Shown here piece after piece: positions 60,097-64,000 of a stretch of 64,000 nt of DNA. Each line of letters begins with the position of its first letter. Within the stretch, counting starts at the first letter, position 1. The position numbers were made by a program, and so were the translations under genes. The notes below the pieces were generated by a model. That model had not been told where the DNA came from, searched no databases, and saw only the letters and a list, made by a program, of their open reading frames with translations. This DNA comes from Candidatus Nitrosopumilus sp. (lineage in GTDB: Archaea > Thermoproteota > Nitrososphaeria > Nitrososphaerales > Nitrosopumilaceae): positions 310,001-374,000 of the forward strand of contig JAILWG010000001.1 of the NCBI GenBank assembly GCA_025699075.1, read 5' to 3'.

Positions 60097-61752
60097 TTAT
60101 TCAGATGGACCTAGTTGACTTTTGTGTTTTTCAATATCAGATTCTTCGACTTTTGCAAACAGAGGGGATGCTTCACCTAACTTATGTTTAGAAGTAATCC
60201 CCAATTCAGACATGTTGTTCCAAGAGTATTTCTGAACATCGCCTTCTAACCCCAACTGATTCCAGATTTTTTGAGACGCTTCTGGCATGAATGGGAAGAT
60301 TGCAATAGACAAAGCCCTAGCAGCATTCACTGAAAGAAAGACGCAGTTCGCAGTTCCAGGACCTTTTTTCCAAGGTTCCTTATGCTGAAAGTACTGATTA
60401 AAAAACGACGAGAATTCCATTATCTTCTTCAAAGCCCTATCAAGATAATTTTGTTCCATTAGCGAACCCACGTCAGTTGAAAGAGTTTTAATTTTTTGTT
60501 CAGCTTCCAAATCTTGTTCATCAAACGAGTCAGGTTCTGGAACTATTCCATCAAAGACTTTTTTAGTAAATCCAAGTGCACGATTAACAAAATTTCCAAG
60601 ATTTCCAATTAGTTCAGAATTAATTCTTGTTGTAAAATCATCCCAGTCAAAATTCAAATCATCTTGAGAGTAAGGGTTTATCGATACAAGATAATACCTC
60701 AGATAATCAGCAGGATAGTATTCTAAAAATTGTTTCAGACCAATATACCAATTCCTACTTTTTGAAATCTTCTTTGATTGCAATGTAAGATGTCCTCTTG
60801 TAGGGATGTAATCAGGCAATTTGTATTCAGAGTTTATTCCCAATCTCATTGCAGGTAAGAAGAGATAATGGTGATATACAATATCTTTCCCGATAAAGTG
60901 GTAAATATCTGCAGAATTCCAAAATTCTTTTCCATCGATTCCTTTGTCATTAAAAAACTTCAAGGCAGTAGAAATGTATGCCAAGTGATTGTCAAACCAA
61001 CCATAGAATACTTTACCGTCAGCACCATCTAAAGGCACAGGTACCCCCCAAGTAATATCGCGTGTGATATCCCAATCGATTAAACCAGATTTTATCCAAT
61101 TCTGTACATATTTTTTCACATCTTTTTGGAGGTGTGGACTTTCATCCAGCCATTTAGATAAAGAATCACCGAAATTTTTTAGTTTGAAAAAATAGTGTGT
61201 TGTTTTTTCTTTAGTAGGAGGCGCTCCACACAATGAACATTTTGGGTCGGTAATCTCTTCTGGTACACGACCACAACTTTCACAAAGATCAGAATACTGG
61301 TCTTCAGCTTTACAATAAGGACATACGCCCTTCACATATCTATCAGGTAAGAATTTTTTATCGTTATTACAGTAGAATTGGATAATTTCTTTTTCATAGA
61401 TATGTCCAGAGGCATTTAATTTTTTGAATACATCTTGAACAAATTCAATGTTTTCAGGAGAGCTGGTTTTGTAAAAAAAGTCAAAATCAATATTGAATGC
61501 TGAAAAATCATCATAATCTCTTTTGTTCCAATGTGCAACATATTCTGCAGGGGTTTTTCCTTCTTTTTCAGACTGGATCAAAATGGGAGTGCCAAAATCA
61601 TCAGATGCGCAAAAATAGTAGGCTTCAACACCAGTTAGTTTCAAGAATCTAGTTGTAACGTCAGCAGGGAGATATGTCGATGCCACATGGCCTAAATGAA
61701 TTTCACCGTTTGCATAAGGTAGTGCACTTGTAATGATAGCTTTTTTGTTCAT
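60097..61752 (-). CDS. metG: Methionyl-tRNA synthetase
   Basis: The 551-residue class I enzyme has the HIGH-type motif YANGEIHLGH near the N-terminus and KISKS near residue 325. The zinc knuckle has CPYCKAEDQYSDLCESC followed by CSLCGAPP, four CxxC pairs as in archaeal MetRS. The anticodon helical bundle is present and there is no C-terminal tRNA-binding domain. It lies 38 bases after ahcY, both in methionine metabolism. Confidence 0.95.
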   Translation of the reverse strand: MNKKAIITSALPYANGEIHLGHVASTYLPADVTTRFLKLTGVEAYYFCASDDFGTPILIQSEKEGKTPAEYVAHWNKRDYDDFSAFNIDFDFFYKTSSPENIEFVQDVFKKLNASGHIYEKEIIQFYCNNDKKFLPDRYVKGVCPYCKAEDQYSDLCESCGRVPEEITDPKCSLCGAPPTKEKTTHYFFKLKNFGDSLSKWLDESPHLQKDVKKYVQNWIKSGLIDWDITRDITWGVPVPLDGADGKVFYGWFDNHLAYISTALKFFNDKGIDGKEFWNSADIYHFIGKDIVYHHYLFLPAMRLGINSEYKLPDYIPTRGHLTLQSKKISKSRNWYIGLKQFLEYYPADYLRYYLVSINPYSQDDLNFDWDDFTTRINSELIGNLGNFVNRALGFTKKVFDGIVPEPDSFDEQDLEAEQKIKTLSTDVGSLMEQNYLDRALKKIMEFSSFFNQYFQHKEPWKKGPGTANCVFLSVNAARALSIAIFPFMPEASQKIWNQLGLEGDVQKYSWNNMSELGITSKHKLGEASPLFAKVEESDIEKHKSQLGPSE

Positions 61753-61790
61753 CTGATATTAGGCAGGAGCAAGATCAAGGTTAAGAAGTT

Positions 61791-63032
61791 TTACCAGTTG
61801 TTGGCATATTTTACTTGTTCAGGAGTTAATTTATCAATTTTAACATCCATTGCTTTTAGTGCATCAACTGCAATTTGTTGATCAATTTCTTCAGGAACGT
61901 TGATGATTTTATTTTCCATCTTTTTGTGATTTTTGAGAATGTACAACACTGAAAGTATTTGATTTGAAAAGGATTGGGCCATTACTTCAGGAGGATGTCC
62001 TTCTGCTGCAACTAAATTTGCAAGACGTCCTTGTCCGATTAGATAAACTCGTTTTCCATTTTTCAATGTGCATTCATCAAGATTTGGACGTACTTCTTTA
62101 ACTGACTTTGAAGATTTTAGTAAGAATTTACTGTCAATTTCAACATCAAAATGACCAACATTGCCCATGATTGCACCATCTTTCATTTTCAAGATGTGTT
62201 CTTTGCGAATTACACTAGTCATTCCAGTACAAGTAATGAACATATCACCAATCTTTGCAGCTTGAGCCATCGGCATTACTTCAAATCCATCCATATGTGC
62301 CTCCAAGGCTTTGACAGGATCTACTTCAGTTACAATTACTTTGGAACCCATTCCATTACATCTTGATGCAACACCACGTCCTACCCAGCCATAACCAACA
62401 ACTACAACGCGTTTTGATGCCATGAGAAGATTCATTGCACGAAGATAGCCATCAATTGTACTTTGGCCAGTACCATATCTATTATCAAACATATGTTTTG
62501 TATATGCTTCATTAACTAAAATTACAGGGTATCGAAGTTTTCCTTGATTTTCTACAGCTCTAATCCTAGTGACACCAGCAGTTGTTTCTTCAGTAGCACC
62601 AAGAATTTTCAAATCCTTAAAGCGTTTATCAAAATGAGCTTTGATATTCATGTCAGCACCATCATCAGTGAGGATAGTAGGTTTGTGTTTTAGGACTTGA
62701 TCAATACACCAATCATATTCTTTTACAGATTGACCATGCCAAGAATAAACATGAATTCCTTGAGATGCCAAAAATGCAGCAATATCATCCTGAGTTGTTA
62801 AAGGATTACCACCACAGCAAGCTACTGTTGCACCCAATTCTTTAGCACCCATTAGTAAAACAGATGTTTCTTTAGTAATATGAAGACAGAAACCAAGAGT
62901 AATTCCTTTGAGAGGTTTTGATTTTTTATAACGATTTATAGTATTATCCAAAATTTGCATGTGAGATCTTGCCCATTCATAAGATAGTTTGCCATCTTTG
63001 ATCAGTTTTGGACTAGACTTTACTTTACTCAT
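61791..63032 (-). CDS. ahcY: S-adenosylhomocysteine hydrolase
   Basis: The enzyme (413 residues) splits S-adenosylhomocysteine to adenosine and homocysteine, keeping methylation reactions running. NAD-binding is shown by VVVVGYGWVGRGVASR, and substrate residues occur in LGATEETTAGV and NEAYTKHMFDNRYGTGQS. The ATG at 63032 is chosen over the upstream one because TTTATACG on the minus strand (63051-63058) is centred about 23 bases before it. It is divergent from the Rieske gene. Confidence 0.95.
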   Translation of the reverse strand: MSKVKSSPKLIKDGKLSYEWARSHMQILDNTINRYKKSKPLKGITLGFCLHITKETSVLLMGAKELGATVACCGGNPLTTQDDIAAFLASQGIHVYSWHGQSVKEYDWCIDQVLKHKPTILTDDGADMNIKAHFDKRFKDLKILGATEETTAGVTRIRAVENQGKLRYPVILVNEAYTKHMFDNRYGTGQSTIDGYLRAMNLLMASKRVVVVGYGWVGRGVASRCNGMGSKVIVTEVDPVKALEAHMDGFEVMPMAQAAKIGDMFITCTGMTSVIRKEHILKMKDGAIMGNVGHFDVEIDSKFLLKSSKSVKEVRPNLDECTLKNGKRVYLIGQGRLANLVAAEGHPPEVMAQSFSNQILSVLYILKNHKKMENKIINVPEEIDQQIAVDALKAMDVKIDKLTPEQVKYANNW

Positions 63033-63106
63033 AACCAATCTCAATGAGCACCGTATAAAATTCTATCATGCGAATGTAAATAAATGACAATATCATCACA
63101 AAATCA

Positions 63107-63409
63107 ATGACTTGGAAGAAAGTTGCAGATAAAGGCGCAGTGGCAGCAGGCAAGGGCAAGGCTTTCAAAGTCGACGGAAAACAAATAGCAATTTTCAATC
63201 AAGACGGATATCATGCAATGGACGATCTATGTGTACATCAAGATGGGTCTATTGCTCCTGGAAAATTAGAAGGAGATATTGTAGAATGCCCATTGCATTT
63301 CTGGCATTATAATATTAAGACTGGAGAATTGACAGACTATCTCAAAGACGTTAAACTTGAAACATATCCAGTGGAAGCAAGAGATGACGGAATCTACATA
63401 GATATTTGA
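63107..63409 (+). CDS. Rieske [2Fe-2S] ferredoxin-like protein
   Basis: The 100-residue protein has C42-x-H44 and C61-x2-H64 ligands (LCVHQDGSIAPG and ECPLHFWHYN). Such small soluble Rieske proteins carry electrons to oxygenases or reductases. The redox partner is not encoded nearby. An AATGTAAATAAATG element lies 25-38 bases upstream of the ATG. Confidence 0.9.
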   Translation: MTWKKVADKGAVAAGKGKAFKVDGKQIAIFNQDGYHAMDDLCVHQDGSIAPGKLEGDIVECPLHFWHYNIKTGELTDYLKDVKLETYPVEARDDGIYIDI

Positions 63410-63494
63410 CATAGAAAACCTGTAAATTTTCAAAAATACACCTCGAATTTAGTCGTAAATTCTGTAGTGAAGTAAAATTACAACTTAAACAATC

Positions 63495-63514
63495 TTCCAA
63501 AAGTGGAATATTCC
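63495..63514. promoter_or_regulatory. TTCC...GGAA palindrome, site E, with overlapping GGAATATTCC
   Basis: TTCCAAAAGTGGAA (63495-63508) overlaps a perfect palindrome, GGAATATTCC (63505-63514). Both lie just upstream of the TTTTAAGT box (63523-63530) of the following exported-protein gene, whose leaderless start is ATG 63551. Confidence 0.4.
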
Positions 63515-63550
63515 CACACATCTTTTAAGTTAAAAAATGCAAAATTATTC

Positions 63551-63931
63551 ATGTACAATAAAGTAATTCTTTCAGCTTTATTTGGAATACTACTGATAGG
63601 GGTGGGACAAGCTTCATTTGCAGAAGAGGAAAAAGTACCATTTCTTGCAGTAGATGAAGAGAAATTTGAACAGCCAAAATCAAAATATAATTATCAAGAA
63701 TTAACAATCATCGGATTTATTGAAGATTACAAAAGGGGAGAAGAGATAGCAATCACCATCACATATCCAGATGAATCGGAACAAGTAATTTCTACATATG
63801 CATCAAAGAGAGGTGAAATCTATACACTACTACACATTACACAGGATTCTCAGATAGGAAAACACACACTTTCTTTAAATTATTATGAAAACTCACTTTC
63901 AACAACTTTTGAAATTCTAGAAAATCCATAA
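63551..63931 (+). CDS. Small exported protein (126 aa)
   Basis: The signal peptide MYNKVILSALFGILLIGVGQ ends near SFA-EEEK. A beta-rich domain follows (YNYQELTIIGFIEDYKRGEE, then IGKHTLSLNYYENSLSTTFE), resembling a single Ig-like or macroglobulin-type module found in the thaumarchaeal surface proteins. The frame opens with GTG 63503, but TTTTAAGT centred 25 bases before ATG 63551 favours the latter, which also places the signal peptide at the N-terminus. Confidence 0.75.
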   Translation: MYNKVILSALFGILLIGVGQASFAEEEKVPFLAVDEEKFEQPKSKYNYQELTIIGFIEDYKRGEEIAITITYPDESEQVISTYASKRGEIYTLLHITQDSQIGKHTLSLNYYENSLSTTFEILENP

Positions 63932-63944
63932 AACAGGACAACAA

Positions 63945-64000
63945 ATGAATTCAAAAATTATTGGCATTAGCATAGTTATTGCCACAATCATAGTTTCAGG
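63945..64000 (+). CDS. Start of an exported or membrane protein (cut by window edge)
   Basis: ATG 63945 gives MNSKIIGISIVIATIIVSG, a signal peptide or membrane helix, before the window ends. It follows the preceding exported protein by 13 bases and is probably in the same operon. Confidence 0.55.
   Translation, partial: MNSKIIGISIVIATIIVS

Noticed and set aside
1-64000. CRISPR arrays, insertion sequences, integrase genes or att-like repeats
   Set aside because: No regularly spaced direct repeats, transposase or integrase motifs were seen; gene style is uniform across the window.

Overview
This window is a stretch of chromosome from an AT-rich ammonia-oxidising archaeon of the Nitrosopumilus type (Nitrososphaerota). 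The assignment rests on gene content and signals, not on a search. The archaeal information-processing genes are S25e, S26e, RpoK with an acidic N-terminal extension, Alba, TFB, family-B DNA polymerase with a C-terminal PCNA-binding tail, Hef helicase, and archaeal ThrRS and MetRS. Lineage markers include the single-domain parvulin, a DUF6659/roadblock-like protein, a zinc-ribbon protein of the thaumarchaeal output-domain type, and the split methylmalonyl-CoA mutase set of the 3-hydroxypropionate/4-hydroxybutyrate carbon-fixation cycle. Many genes have a TATA-like box centred 22-30 bases before the start codon, which indicates leaderless mRNAs. I used this to choose several starts, including TTG and GTG codons.

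Layout. 0-13 kb is mostly housekeeping: a PfkB kinase fragment, S26e, a lipid head-group synthase, agmatinase-like enzyme and ThrRS, deoxyhypusine synthase, S25e, RpoK, Alba, an asparagine-synthase-like protein, an aldo/keto reductase and a UbiA prenyltransferase. 13.5-24.8 kb is a surface-appendage locus. On the minus strand it has a zinc-ribbon protein, four proteins with prepilin leaders and a 914-residue anchored Ig-like protein. On the plus strand it has a secretion-type ATPase and two TadC-like membrane proteins. 25-36 kb is a regulatory/accessory stretch: two TrmB regulators, a ribbon-helix-helix regulator, a DMT transporter, a lone receiver domain, parvulin, Hef and several unknown small proteins. 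36.8-43.6 kb runs in one direction: dCMP deaminase, PolB, SemiSWEET, triosephosphate isomerase and pyruvate phosphate dikinase. 43.6-57 kb holds methylmalonyl-CoA epimerase, both mutase subunits and MeaB, two more ribbon-helix-helix paralogues, a DUF4242-histidine kinase fusion, an M1 aminopeptidase and TFB. 57-64 kb holds ketol-acid reductoisomerase, a degenerate SelB-like protein, an ahcY-metG-hydrolase operon, a Rieske protein and two exported proteins.

How it fits together. The carbon-fixation genes (mce, mcmA1, meaB, mcmA2) feed central metabolism, while PPDK and TPI serve gluconeogenesis. Agmatinase-like and deoxyhypusine synthase genes connect polyamines with aIF5A modification. The genome is compact: six convergent pairs share an exact 4-base interlocked stop, and many cysteine-rich miniproteins fill the gaps between larger genes. 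I found no rRNA, tRNA, CRISPR array, insertion sequence or replication origin.

The points most worth following up are: (1) the pilus locus, where one large prepilin can carry its leader peptide only if translation starts at a non-canonical ATA codon; (2) a TTCC-N6-8-GGAA palindrome placed over the predicted transcription starts of three neighbouring accessory genes and upstream of two others; (3) three paralogous ribbon-helix-helix regulators sharing an unnamed C-terminal domain with a QH[DE]LGxNW motif; (4) a perfectly symmetrical divergent promoter with two TTG starts serving rpoK and a cyclophilin-like gene.
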